From: Micromonospora costi
GTDB lineage: Bacteria > Actinomycetota > Actinomycetes > Mycobacteriales > Micromonosporaceae
Length of the DNA stretch: 64,000 bases
Reading direction: 5' to 3'
NCBI RefSeq assembly: GCF_003626655.1
Contig: NZ_RBAN01000006.1
Coordinates: 186,001-250,000, forward strand
This document shows positions 33,668-41,125 of this stretch, piece by piece; position 1 is the first letter of the stretch; each line of letters begins with the position of its first letter. The notes beneath the pieces are model-generated. The model was not told where the DNA came from, did no database searches, and saw nothing but the letters and a program-made list of their open reading frames with translations. The position numbers and the translations under genes are program-made.

Positions 33668-34066
33668 TCAGGCCGCCCGGCGCTCGCGGGTCTGCTTGCA
33701 GGACACGCAGGTGGTCGCCGACGGGAAGATCTCCAGCCGCTCCACGGGGATGGGCGACGAGCAGCCCTCGCAGTAGCCGTAGGTGCCCTCGTCGAGGCGG
33801 GTGAGCGCGTGCTCGTACTGGGCCCGGCGGTCGAGGATCGTGCGCAGCAGCGACTGCGCGGTGTCCCGCTCGGCGGTCTTGGTGCCGCTGTCGGCCTGGT
33901 CGTCGCCGGCGGTGTCGCCGACCTCCACGAGCCGCAGCACCTGGCTCTGCAGCACCGCCTGCTCGTACTCGGCGGACAGCTCGTCGTAGCGCGCCTGGAG
34001 GGACTGCCGGATCTGGTCGATCTCCGCCTGCGAGCGGCTCGTGCCTACCGTGTCGTGGACGAGCAT
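33668..34066 (-). CDS. TraR/DksA family C4 zinc-finger protein
   Basis: 132 residues from MLVHDTVGTSRSQAEIDQIR. A coiled-coil region (residues 12-80) precedes a TraR/DksA zinc finger at residues 95-120 with CEGCSSPIPVERLEIFPSAT and CVSCKQ. DksA-type proteins enter the RNA polymerase secondary channel and modulate initiation in stress and starvation, although actinobacterial members are only distantly related. The start used has a GGAAAGGCAGG site; another ATG 30 bases upstream would add residues absent from relatives. A sigma-B-type promoter lies upstream, which fits a stress role. Confidence 0.85.
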   Translation of the reverse strand: MLVHDTVGTSRSQAEIDQIRQSLQARYDELSAEYEQAVLQSQVLRLVEVGDTAGDDQADSGTKTAERDTAQSLLRTILDRRAQYEHALTRLDEGTYGYCEGCSSPIPVERLEIFPSATTCVSCKQTRERRAA

Positions 34067-34177
34067 GGCTGCCTGCCTTTCCTGGCCTCGGGACAACCGG
34101 GGGCCCGGTGCGCGATGGCCCCGGTCACGGTCGCGTCGGGTGCACGGGCGGTCACCCGTGCTCTGTGAGCCGGGCGA

Positions 34178-34203
34178 ATACCCGCGGGATCAGACGATCA
34201 AAC
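34178..34203 (-). promoter_or_regulatory. Putative sigma-B/sigma-F-type promoter for the DksA-like gene
   Basis: Minus strand GTTT (34203-34200), 16-base spacer, GGGTAT (34183-34178), a full match. It lies between the uridine-kinase-like stop and the DksA-like start, about 110 bases before the latter. Confidence 0.7.
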
Positions 34204-34219
34204 CGGGGATTTCCGGTCC

Positions 34220-34879
34220 TCAGCCGGACGCCGGTGATTCCACGACCGCGGGGTGCCGGGGGTCGTCGAACCGGACCACGATGTCGGCGAACGACGCGGG
34301 CGCGACCTCCGTGGCGTACCGCTCGAAGGCCGGCAACGTCCACGAGTCCCCGGGGTCGGTACGGCGGCGCAGCGCGGCCGGTGAGAGCTCCAGGTGGACG
34401 GTGAGGTCGAAGGGCAGGCCGCCGCCCAGCAGCAGCGGGCCGCTGACCAGCACCACCCCGCCGGGCGGCAGCGGCACGTACGCGGCCCGGCTGGCGCGGT
34501 CGGCGGTCGCGTCCCACAGGGAGGGCAGCAGCCGGCCGGAGCCGCCCGGCCCGGCGGGGTCGAGCACCTCGCGGCGGAGCCCGGCCTCGTCGAGCCAGCC
34601 CTCGTAGTACGCGTCGGGGTTCGTGCGGCCCAGTTCGAGGCGTACCGAGGCGGGGCGCAGGAAGTCCGCGGCGCGGACGTGCAGCACGGGGCGGCCCCGC
34701 TCGCGCAACGGGTCGACCAGGGCGGCGGCCAGTTCGTCGGGCGCCGCGGCGGCCGGCCCGTCGACGCCCACCCGCAGCCGGCCGGGGGGCGTGGCGGCGT
34801 CGGCGTGGGCGGCCCGCTCGGCCAGCCGGTCGGTCAGCTCGGTGACGAGGCGTTCGGGCGAGATGGGTCGGATGCGCAC
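34220..34879 (-). CDS. Uridine-kinase-like protein with degenerate P-loop
   Basis: 219 residues resembling actinobacterial proteins annotated uridine kinase: VLHVRAADFLRPASVRLELG, NPDAYYEGWLDEAGLRREVL and LPPGGVVLVSGPLLLGGGLP are the landmarks. The P-loop position reads GVDGPAAAAPDE (residues 38-49); the usual GxxGxGKS/T lysine is missing. Either this is a non-catalytic paralogue or ATP is bound differently. It ends 25 bases after the winged-helix gene that starts the run, same direction, so probably co-transcribed. Confidence 0.75.
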   Translation of the reverse strand: MRIRPISPERLVTELTDRLAERAAHADAATPPGRLRVGVDGPAAAAPDELAAALVDPLRERGRPVLHVRAADFLRPASVRLELGRTNPDAYYEGWLDEAGLRREVLDPAGPGGSGRLLPSLWDATADRASRAAYVPLPPGGVVLVSGPLLLGGGLPFDLTVHLELSPAALRRRTDPGDSWTLPAFERYATEVAPASFADIVVRFDDPRHPAVVESPASG

Positions 34880-34903
34880 CCGCCCATCCTGCCCCCGCGC
34901 CGG

Positions 34904-35506
34904 TCAGCCGCTGCGGTCGACGGTGACCCGGGCGTCGTCGGCGAGGCGGTAGCCGACCCCGTAGACGGTGGTGACCAGCGGCACGTCGACGCCGACCTTG
35001 CCGCGCAGCCGCCGGACGTGCACGTCGACGGTGCGTACGCCGGCGTGCTCGTAGCCCCACACGGCGTTGAGCAGTTGCAGCCGGGTGAAGACCCGGCGGG
35101 GATGCGCGACCAGGTGCAGCAGCAGGTCGAACTCGAGCCGGGTCAGGGGCAGCGGCTCGCCGTCGCGCAGCACCGACCGGGACGAGGCGAGGATGTGCAG
35201 GCTGGGGATGGTGGGGGCCAGCGGCCGGGGCGCGGTGCGGCCGGCCGGGACGTCGACCCGACCGGCCGGGGCGGGGACGCCGGAGACCGTGCCCTCGCCG
35301 CGTTCGATCAGCTCCCGCGCGGCCTCCAGCAGCCGGCGGGCCGGCGGGGTCAGCGACTCCTCGCAGGACAGCGGGATGGACAGGGTCACCGTGAGGACCG
35401 GCGCGGGGCTGTTCGCCGGACGGCGCTGGCCGCCGGGGGGTCGACCGGGAACCGCGGGTTGGGACGTATGCCATCCGGCGCGCGACGAGGCGGGGCTGAC
35501 CGACAT
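34904..35506 (-). CDS. OmpR-type winged-helix regulator without receiver domain (paralogue 1)
   Basis: 200 residues. The C-terminal 100 residues are an OmpR/PhoB DNA-binding domain (PLTRLEFDLLLHLVAHPRRV, LLNAVWGYEHAGVRTVDVHV, VYGVGYRLADDARV). The first 100 residues contain no phospho-acceptor receiver but a short beta-alpha unit (VLTVTLSIPLSCEESLTPPA; LLEAARELIERGEG) shared with paralogue 2. The ATG at 35506 is preceded by AGGAGG. It lies upstream of the uridine-kinase-like gene. Regulators of this type in actinobacteria often act on sulfur or nitrogen genes; cysteine dioxygenase and rhodanese are nearby. Confidence 0.85.
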   Translation of the reverse strand: MSVSPASSRAGWHTSQPAVPGRPPGGQRRPANSPAPVLTVTLSIPLSCEESLTPPARRLLEAARELIERGEGTVSGVPAPAGRVDVPAGRTAPRPLAPTIPSLHILASSRSVLRDGEPLPLTRLEFDLLLHLVAHPRRVFTRLQLLNAVWGYEHAGVRTVDVHVRRLRGKVGVDVPLVTTVYGVGYRLADDARVTVDRSG

Positions 35507-35888
35507 GGTCCTCCTTGGCTGGTCCGGGTATCTCCCCACGGCCCGGGACGCCGCTTCATCGATGCTTCCCGGCGCCCGTGCGGGGGTCAAGGGGCGGCTG
35601 CGTTGCATGAATGTGACAATTGACGAACACACCGGAGCCGGATGCTCGCTCTGCGTACGAGGCCGAGATGATTACAGCAGAGTCGCCGAGATGACCCGAT
35701 ACGGGGGGTGCCCGCCCGGTTCACGTCTCGCGTCCGCGGCGTCCGCCCCCCGGTCGGTGAGGGCCGTTCACGTCGGCCGGCCGCGCTCCCCTGTGGACCG
35801 GCGCGTCACGCCGGAGGGACAACGGGCGGCCGGCGCGCCGTCCCCCGGTTCGGGTGGCGGCGGCGCGCCGGCCGGGACCGGCGTCCCG
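35507..35888. other. Intergenic stretch upstream of winged-helix regulator 1
   Basis: 382 bases without a credible gene. Slightly lower G+C around 35600-35660 suggests the promoter of the downstream regulator. The octamer CCGAGATG occurs twice, about 24 bases apart (near 35663 and 35687), and could be a binding repeat. Nothing else recognised. Confidence 0.5.
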
Positions 35889-36431
35889 TCAGCGCTCGCG
35901 CTCGATGCTGATGCGGGCGTCGTCGGCGAGCCGGTAGCCGACGCCGTACACCGTGGTCACGAGCGGGGTGCCGCTGCCGAACTTGGCGCGCAGCCGGCGC
36001 ACGTGCACGTCGACGGTGCGGGCCACCGCGTGCTCGTACCCCCAGACGTTGGCCAGCAGCTGCAGCCGGGTGAACACCCGCCGGGGGCGCTCGGCCAGGT
36101 AGAGCAGCAGGTCGTACTCGATCCGGGTGAGCGGCAGGGCCCGGTCGCCGTGGCGCACCACGCGGGTGCCAGCGAGGATGCGGATCTCGTGGGGCGCGGG
36201 CGGGTCCGGGACCGGGCGCGGCGCGACCGGCGCCGGTTCGACGGCGCGCAGCCGCCCCTCGCCGGACTCGGCGAGTTCTCCGAGCAGGTCGAGCAGCCGG
36301 GCCAGCCGGGGCGTGATCGGCCCTGGCTGGAGGTCCACGGTGAGGGTGAGGGTCGCCACGGCACGTGCCGGCCCGGGGCGGTCACCGCGGACCGGCGGGC
36401 GGGGGCGGGGAGGGATGGCGACGACGGACAT
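35889..36431 (-). CDS. OmpR-type winged-helix regulator without receiver domain (paralogue 2)
   Basis: 180 residues from the ATG at MSVVAIPPRPRPPVRGDRPG, with a GGAGGCACC site. The DNA-binding half (PLTRIEYDLLLYLAERPRRV, ANVWGYEHAVARTVDVHVRR, VYGVGYRLADDARISIERER) is highly similar to paralogue 1, and both share the N-terminal ...TLTLTVDL and LLDLLGELAESGEG unit. Tandem duplication followed by divergence is the simplest explanation. Just downstream of the rhodanese gene in the same direction. Confidence 0.85.
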   Translation of the reverse strand: MSVVAIPPRPRPPVRGDRPGPARAVATLTLTVDLQPGPITPRLARLLDLLGELAESGEGRLRAVEPAPVAPRPVPDPPAPHEIRILAGTRVVRHGDRALPLTRIEYDLLLYLAERPRRVFTRLQLLANVWGYEHAVARTVDVHVRRLRAKFGSGTPLVTTVYGVGYRLADDARISIERER

Positions 36432-36481
36432 GGTGCCTCCTGGTGTGGCGTACGCCCGCCGCGCCCGGTGGAGCGCGGCGG

Positions 36482-36970
36482 TCAGTGGAGCGCCCGGGCG
36501 GCGGTGACCGGGGGCGGGAACGGGGACGGGGGCAGCGGGGTCGGGCCGAGCGCGGGCAGACCGGCGATCCGCCAGGCGGCGAAGCCGCCGACCACGTCGG
36601 TGGCCCGCCACAGTCCGAGGTCCTGGAGGGCGGCGGCGGCGAGCGAGGAGGTGTAGCCCTCCTGGCAGAGGATCACCACCGGCAGGTCGTAGCCGACGGC
36701 CTGGGGCAGGCGGGCCGGGCAGCGCGGGTCGAAGCGCCACTCCAGGACGTTGCGCTCGACGGCGAGCGCTCCCGGGACGGTGCCGTGCGCGGCCCGCTGG
36801 GCGGCCGGCCGGATGTCGACCAACAGCGCGCCGGTCCGGTACGCCACGTGCGCCCGCTCCGGGTCGAGCCGGTCGAGCCGGGCCCGGGCGGCGGCGAGGA
36901 TCTCGTCGATGCCGCGGGAGCCCGGCGGCGGCGTGGGGGCCGGACAGCGGGTGGCGCGGGTCTGACGCAT
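36482..36970 (-). CDS. Rhodanese-like domain protein
   Basis: 162 residues. Rhodanese fold with HVAYRTGALLVDIRPAAQRA at the start and the active-site loop ILCQEGYTSSLAA with Cys102. It carries persulfide sulfur to acceptors. The loop (CQEGYTS) is a short single-domain type. The neighbouring cysteine dioxygenase gene is 78 bases upstream in the same direction, suggesting a cysteine-sulfur operon, with an AT-rich operator candidate before the dioxygenase. Confidence 0.9.
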   Translation of the reverse strand: MRQTRATRCPAPTPPPGSRGIDEILAAARARLDRLDPERAHVAYRTGALLVDIRPAAQRAAHGTVPGALAVERNVLEWRFDPRCPARLPQAVGYDLPVVILCQEGYTSSLAAAALQDLGLWRATDVVGGFAAWRIAGLPALGPTPLPPSPFPPPVTAARALH

Positions 36971-37048
36971 GGTGGGTTCCTTCCGATGTCGACAACGGGT
37001 TGGTCGGGGCGCGCGGGTGTTTCGCCGGCGGCGGGTGCGGCGCCCCGG

Positions 37049-37498
37049 TCACCAGGCGACGCCGGCCTCGGCGACGTCCGCGACCCGCAGCCGGCCGTCG
37101 GCGAGGCGGTAGCGGGTCATCCGGCGCAGCGCCGGCCGGTAGACGTGCACGCTGACCGCCGGCTCGCCGTCCTGGTTGTGGACGAGGTGCACGTGCCGGG
37201 CGCCGAAGCGACGACCGGTGCCGGCGGGCAGCCGGTGCGGGCGCAGCCGCCCGCCGGCGACCGTCTCCTCGGTGAGCGTTCCAGCCACGACCAGGAACGC
37301 GCCCGAAGAGCCGCCGTGGTCGTGCAGGTCGGTGCCCTGCCCGGGCAGCCAGCTCAGCGCCCAGACCTCGTGGTCGGTGTCGCCGGCGAGCCGGGCGTAC
37401 CAGCGCGTCACGGGATCGAAGCGCAGCGGGACGGGCCAGGCGGCCGGGTCGGCGGCCCAGCGCGCGGCGACGGCGAGCAGGTCGGAGCGGTGGTTCAT
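37049..37498 (-). CDS. Cysteine dioxygenase family protein
   Basis: 149 residues, cupin-fold iron enzyme that oxidises cysteine (or another thiol) to the sulfinate. HDH at residues 59-61 (in DLHDHGGSSGAFLVVAGTLT) supplies two iron ligands and HVHLVHN the third. The length is that of actinobacterial CDO-like proteins, about 50 residues less than eukaryotic CDO. First gene of a likely operon with rhodanese. The upstream region contains the AT-rich palindrome described separately. Confidence 0.9.
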   Translation of the reverse strand: MNHRSDLLAVAARWAADPAAWPVPLRFDPVTRWYARLAGDTDHEVWALSWLPGQGTDLHDHGGSSGAFLVVAGTLTEETVAGGRLRPHRLPAGTGRRFGARHVHLVHNQDGEPAVSVHVYRPALRRMTRYRLADGRLRVADVAEAGVAW

Positions 37499-37543
37499 GG
37501 CGTCCTCACGGGGTCGGCGACGACACCACTCTAGTCTGTAAAT

Positions 37544-37560
37544 CCTATTGGTTTAGTAGG
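37544..37560. promoter_or_regulatory. AT-rich operator candidate upstream of cysteine dioxygenase
   Basis: CCTATTGGTTTAGTAGG with AAT outside on the left and TATT on the right forms an imperfect dyad (AAT-CCTA ... TAGG-TATT) in strongly G+C-rich DNA, 46 bases before the dioxygenase start. The shape resembles sulfur-responsive Rrf2/CymR-type operators, which is inference only. Confidence 0.45.
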
Positions 37561-37603
37561 TATTCCAGAAGCTGGGACAGGTCGTCCCGATCCGGACGGG
37601 CGG

Positions 37604-37981
37604 TCAGCGGATGACCGGCGGAGCCACCCGGTAGCCGGGCACCGACGGCCAGCGGACGGTGAGCACCACCGACTCCCGCTCGGCGTACCACGAGTGGTCC
37701 ACGCCGGGGCCCCACACCACGTAGTCGCCCGGCTCGCCGAGCACCACCGTGCGATCGCGCAGTTCCACGCGGAAGCGGCCGTCGACCAGCACCAGCAGGG
37801 CGGTGCGCCGCTCGCCCGTCGCCCAGCGCGACCGCGTCTCCCCCGCCGGATGCACGCCCCACTTGACCTCGACGTCGGTGCTGTGTCGCACCTCGCCCTC
37901 CGGCATGAAGTGCCCGAGCAGCCAACCGGCGTTGGTCGCCCCGTCGACCCCGGCATTGCCCACGTACACAGACCCGTCCAT
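37604..37981 (-). CDS. Small cupin-like protein
   Basis: 125 residues. The core GRFRVELRDRTVVLGEPGDY VVWGPGVDHSW is the two-motif cupin pattern with a His but without the full HxH metal set in motif 1. ATG at 37981 preceded by GGGAGGGCG; longer upstream extensions are shadows. Function unknown; may bind a small molecule. Divergent from the ankyrin gene, 60 bases apart, so the two may share control. Confidence 0.7.
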   Translation of the reverse strand: MDGSVYVGNAGVDGATNAGWLLGHFMPEGEVRHSTDVEVKWGVHPAGETRSRWATGERRTALLVLVDGRFRVELRDRTVVLGEPGDYVVWGPGVDHSWYAERESVVLTVRWPSVPGYRVAPPVIR

Positions 37982-38041
37982 CGCCCTCCCCCACGCGCCG
38001 CAGACCGTACCAAGCGCGTCGCACCGCCTACGCTGGACCGG

Positions 38042-38434
38042 GTGAGCGAGGAACTCGACGCCGAGACGCTGGCGTTCGCGCACCGGATGTTCGACCTGGC
38101 CCGCGCCGGCGCCACGGAGGAACTGGCCGGATACGTGGACGCCGGCCTGCCGGTCAACCTGACCAACGACAAGGGCGACACGCTGCTGATCCTGGCGGCG
38201 TACCACGCCCGCCCGGAGACGGTGACCGCGCTGCTCGCGCGGGGCGCGGACCACAGGCGCGCCAACGACCGGGGGCAGACCGCGCTGGCCGCCGCGGTCT
38301 TCCGCCGCGACACCGAGGCCGTACGCGCCCTGCTCGCCGCCGGCGCCGACCCGGAGCACGGCAGTCCCTCCGCCGTGGAGACCGCCCGCTTCTTCGAACT
38401 GCGGGAGATGCTCGACGCGCTCGGGGCCGGGTGA
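38042..38434 (+). CDS. Ankyrin repeat protein
   Basis: 130 residues with three ankyrin repeats: DAGLPVNLTNDKGDTLLILA, ARGADHRRANDRGQTALAAA and AAGADPEHGSPSAVETARFF. Proteins of this size act as protein-protein adaptors; the partner is unknown, the divergent cupin-like gene being the natural candidate. GTG start directly before SEELDAETLAFAHRM, the usual N-terminal helix of bacterial ankyrin proteins of this group. Confidence 0.88.
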   Translation: MSEELDAETLAFAHRMFDLARAGATEELAGYVDAGLPVNLTNDKGDTLLILAAYHARPETVTALLARGADHRRANDRGQTALAAAVFRRDTEAVRALLAAGADPEHGSPSAVETARFFELREMLDALGAG

Positions 38435-38473
38435 TCCCGCACGGGCCGACGGCCGTCCCGGTATACAGGGGCG

Positions 38474-39421
38474 GTGGAGGATCCCCTACCCGAGCAGATG
38501 CGCCGGGCCGCCGGCGCGTTGCTGGCAGCGTTGGACGAACCGGCCCGGGCCCGCGCCGCGTACCGCTTCGACGACACCGCGGCGCGCCGGTGGCTGGAGT
38601 ACCGACCCCTGCCGCGACCCGGCGTGTGCCTCGACGACCTGGACCGGGCCGGGCGTAAGGCCGCGCACCGGCTGCTGGCCACGGCGCTGAGCCCAGCGGC
38701 GTACGCGCAGGCCATGGCGATCGTCGCGCTGGAGGAGGTGCTGGACCGGGCGGAGGGCTGGCGCCGGGGCCGGCACAGTGGCGACTACTGGGTGGCCGTC
38801 TTCGGCGACCCGGAGCGTGACGACCGCTGGGCCTGGCGGCTGGAGGGACACCATCTGTCGGTCAGCATGACGGTGGTCGACGACCAGGTCTCCCCCGCCC
38901 CGGTCTTCTTCGGCGCCAATCCGGCCACCGTGCGGCACGCCGGCCGTCCGGTCTCCCGGCCGCTCGGCGTCGAGGAGGACCTGGCCCACGCGCTGCTGGA
39001 CGCGATGGGCCCGGCGGCGCGCTCGGCCGCGATCATCGCCGACGAGGCGCCGGGTGACATCGTCAGCGCCACCCGGCCGCGGGTGGACGGGCCGCTCGAG
39101 CCGCTCGGCGTGCCGGCGGACCGGCTCGGTCCGACCGGCCGGGCGCTGCTGGACCAGCTCGTGGCGCTCTACCTGGACCGGCTGCCGCCCGAGCTGGCGA
39201 TCCGCGAGGCGGCCCGGATCGACGGTGGGTCGCACTTCGCCTGGGCCGGCCCGACCCGCCGCGGCCAGCGGCACTACTACCGGGTGCAGGGCGACGACCT
39301 GCTCATCGAGTACGACAACACCGCCGACGACGGCAACCACGTGCACACCGTCCTGCGCCGGCCAGCCAGCGACTTCGGTGACGACGTCCTCGCCGCGCAC
39401 CACCGCGAAGCCCACCGCTGA
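38474..39421 (+). CDS. DUF3500 domain-containing protein
   Basis: 315 residues matching DUF3500 across the length: YRFDDTAARRWLEYRPLPRP, WAWRLEGHHLSVSMTVVDDQ, and FAWAGPTRRGQRHYYRVQGD with late YDNTADDGNHVHTVLR. The conserved HxH and acidic residues suggest a metal site, but no activity is established for the family that I know of. GTG start. No signal peptide. Followed by a long perfect inverted repeat. Confidence 0.9.
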   Translation: MEDPLPEQMRRAAGALLAALDEPARARAAYRFDDTAARRWLEYRPLPRPGVCLDDLDRAGRKAAHRLLATALSPAAYAQAMAIVALEEVLDRAEGWRRGRHSGDYWVAVFGDPERDDRWAWRLEGHHLSVSMTVVDDQVSPAPVFFGANPATVRHAGRPVSRPLGVEEDLAHALLDAMGPAARSAAIIADEAPGDIVSATRPRVDGPLEPLGVPADRLGPTGRALLDQLVALYLDRLPPELAIREAARIDGGSHFAWAGPTRRGQRHYYRVQGDDLLIEYDNTADDGNHVHTVLRRPASDFGDDVLAAHHREAHR

Positions 39422-39491
39422 CCCCCGCCCGGCCCGTGTGGTGCCCGCGGCTCGCCGGATTGTGCGCGCGGTTCGCCGGCCTTCCGCTCGG

Positions 39492-39547
39492 TGATCAAGA
39501 GGTTTGCGTCACGGACGCGCCCCTTCGTGACGCAAACCTCTTGATCA
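39492..39547. repeat. Perfect 22-bp inverted repeat between convergent genes
   Basis: Arms 39492-39513 (TGATCAAGAGGTTTGCGTCA plus CG) and 39526-39547 are fully complementary with a 12-base loop. It lies between DUF3500 and DUF2231 genes and can end transcription from both sides, but without a T tract. Its A+T content is well above the surroundings. Confidence 0.9.
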
Positions 39548-39606
39548 TCGGGAGCCGGTGGTGGTGGCGTTGGCCGGTGGCGACGGCGGAGGCCGGAGGG
39601 GACCGG

Positions 39607-40110
39607 TCACGGCCGGGGCCGCACGATCTCGACGGTCGAGCCGGCGACGCCTGGCAGGGCGTCGAACGTCGTCGCCTCGACGCGGCGACCCTCGTCGAAC
39701 CGGCGCACGAGGCGCGCGCCGAGCCGTACACCCACCCCGCCCACGGCGAGGGCGACGACCTCGGTCACGAGCAGCACCACCGAGGCGCCGCGTTGCGGTG
39801 CCTCCGCGCGGATCAGGCACCCGAGCAGGAACAGCCCGGCCATCGCCAGGTTCAGCAGGTTGAACGTGATCGCGGTGCGCCGGGTGCGCCCGCCCGGCAC
39901 GTCCCACAGGTCCACCATCCCCGCCACCGCGGCCAGCGCGGCGGCGACGAGGGCGGCCACCGCGGTCCAATAGCCGACCTCGCCGAGGAAGGCGGGACCG
40001 CCGAGCACGTCGGTCAGGTCGAAGACGACCGCGCAGACGAACAGCCCGTACGGGAACGTCACGAGCATCGGTTGGATGGGTTGCCCCTGGACCCGCAGCC
40101 GGCTCTGCAT
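39607..40110 (-). CDS. DUF2231 membrane protein
   Basis: 167 residues with four predicted transmembrane helices (FPYGLFVCAVVFDLTDVLGG; AVAALVAAALAAVAGMVDLW; FNLLNLAMAGLFLLGCLI; ASVVLLVTEVVALAVGGVG). The N-terminal MQSRLRVQGQPIQPMLVTFP is the family signature. Function unknown; similar proteins are often induced by stress. A full-match sigma-B-type promoter ends 42 bases before the start. Confidence 0.9.
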   Translation of the reverse strand: MQSRLRVQGQPIQPMLVTFPYGLFVCAVVFDLTDVLGGPAFLGEVGYWTAVAALVAAALAAVAGMVDLWDVPGGRTRRTAITFNLLNLAMAGLFLLGCLIRAEAPQRGASVVLLVTEVVALAVGGVGVRLGARLVRRFDEGRRVEATTFDALPGVAGSTVEIVRPRP

Positions 40111-40152
40111 CGTTCCCTCCCCTGTTCGGATCAGCCCACGAGTACAGGGTGC

Positions 40153-40177
40153 TACCCGGGCGCACCCGGGGCGAAAC
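40153..40177 (-). promoter_or_regulatory. Putative sigma-B/sigma-F-type promoter for DUF2231
   Basis: Minus strand GTTT (40177-40174), 16-base spacer, GGGTA (40157-40153), full match, between the GAF-ANTAR stop and the DUF2231 start. Confidence 0.7.
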
Positions 40178-40207
40178 GACGCAGGACGGGACGGGCGGTG
40201 GCGGCCG

Positions 40208-40948
40208 TCAGTTGTCGCGGTCGCGCGAGACGGTCCTCACCAGCCGCTCGGCCACCTCCCGCAGCGGGATGTCGAGCGAGGACGCGGCGCTGCGCAGCAC
40301 CTCCAGCGCCTCCGCGGCGGGGCAGCCGCGCTGGGTCATGATCACGCCGATGGCCTGCCCCACCACCCCGTCGTGCAGCAGCGAGGCGTCCCGCTCGCCG
40401 GCCACCTCCAGCTGCCGGGCGCGATTTCGCACGGCCGCCAGCAGCAGGCCGGCGTGCTCGGCGAGCAGCATGGCGGTGAGCTGGTGCTGGGTGGTGAGCG
40501 CGTCGCGGGCGTCCGCGTACAGGTTGATGGCCCCGATCACGTGGTCGTCGACGTCGAGCGGCGCGGAGATCACACCGTGGACGCCCAGGTCGACGGCGCG
40601 GGGGGTCCAGTCGGGCCAGCGCCGTTCCCGCCCGAGGTCCTCCGACAGCACCATCTCCCGCCGCCGGATCGCGTCCATGGCCGGGGAGTCGGGGCCGTGC
40701 CGCAGGTCGTCGAGGCCGGCCAGCCGGGGATCGGACGCCGCCCCGCCGGCCGGCTGCCCGGCGCGTAGCACCGTGAAGCCGCACCAGCTCACGCCGGCCA
40801 CCGCGTCGCGGGTGATCCGGACGAGCGCGGCCAACGCCTCATCGAAATCGGTCACGGTGATCAGACCGGCGGTCAGCTCCCGTAGCAGCGCGGCGGTTTC
40901 CAGCACGCCGACGGTCGCCACCACCGGTTCGTCGGTGTCGAGGTTCAC
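40208..40948 (-). CDS. GAF-ANTAR domain regulator
   Basis: 246 residues. A GAF sensory domain covers residues 25-165 (ALAALVRITRDAVAGVSWCG; GVISAPLDVDDHVIGAINLY) and a C-terminal ANTAR RNA-binding domain follows (GVVGQAIGVIMTQRGCPAAE; LDIPLREVAERLV). ANTAR proteins bind hairpin pairs in leader RNAs and stop termination; the GAF domain presumably senses a small molecule or redox state. GTG 40948 (VNLDTDEPVVATVGVLETAA) is chosen; an in-frame ATG at 40987 is possible. A sigma-B-type promoter lies upstream. Confidence 0.88.
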   Translation of the reverse strand: MNLDTDEPVVATVGVLETAALLRELTAGLITVTDFDEALAALVRITRDAVAGVSWCGFTVLRAGQPAGGAASDPRLAGLDDLRHGPDSPAMDAIRRREMVLSEDLGRERRWPDWTPRAVDLGVHGVISAPLDVDDHVIGAINLYADARDALTTQHQLTAMLLAEHAGLLLAAVRNRARQLEVAGERDASLLHDGVVGQAIGVIMTQRGCPAAEALEVLRSAASSLDIPLREVAERLVRTVSRDRDN

Positions 40949-41047
40949 GGGCGCACAGCCCCCGCCCCGCGACCCGTTACGGCACACCCGGCCCGTGCCA
41001 TCCCCTGTGTCATTCTCTGCTCTCCCGAGTCTTCGGACGCGCCCTAC

Positions 41048-41072
41048 TACCCCCCGGACCAGGGGTCGAAAC
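41048..41072 (-). promoter_or_regulatory. Putative sigma-B/sigma-F-type promoter for the GAF-ANTAR gene
   Basis: Minus strand GTTT (41072-41069), 16-base spacer, GGGTAG (core 41052-41048), full match. It lies 60-100 bases before the start, depending on which start codon is used. Confidence 0.7.
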
Positions 41073-41086
41073 GGGCCAAACAGGGA

Positions 41087-41115
41087 CCCGGCCGGCGGAG
41101 CCGGCGCCGGCCGGG
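41087..41115 (-). terminator. Terminator after secA2
   Basis: Arms CCCGGCCGGCG (41087-41097) and CGCCGGCCGGG (41105-41115), perfect 11-bp stem, 7-base loop, 10 bases beyond the secA2 stop. Confidence 0.6.
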
Positions 41116-41125
41116 ACCCGTGAGG

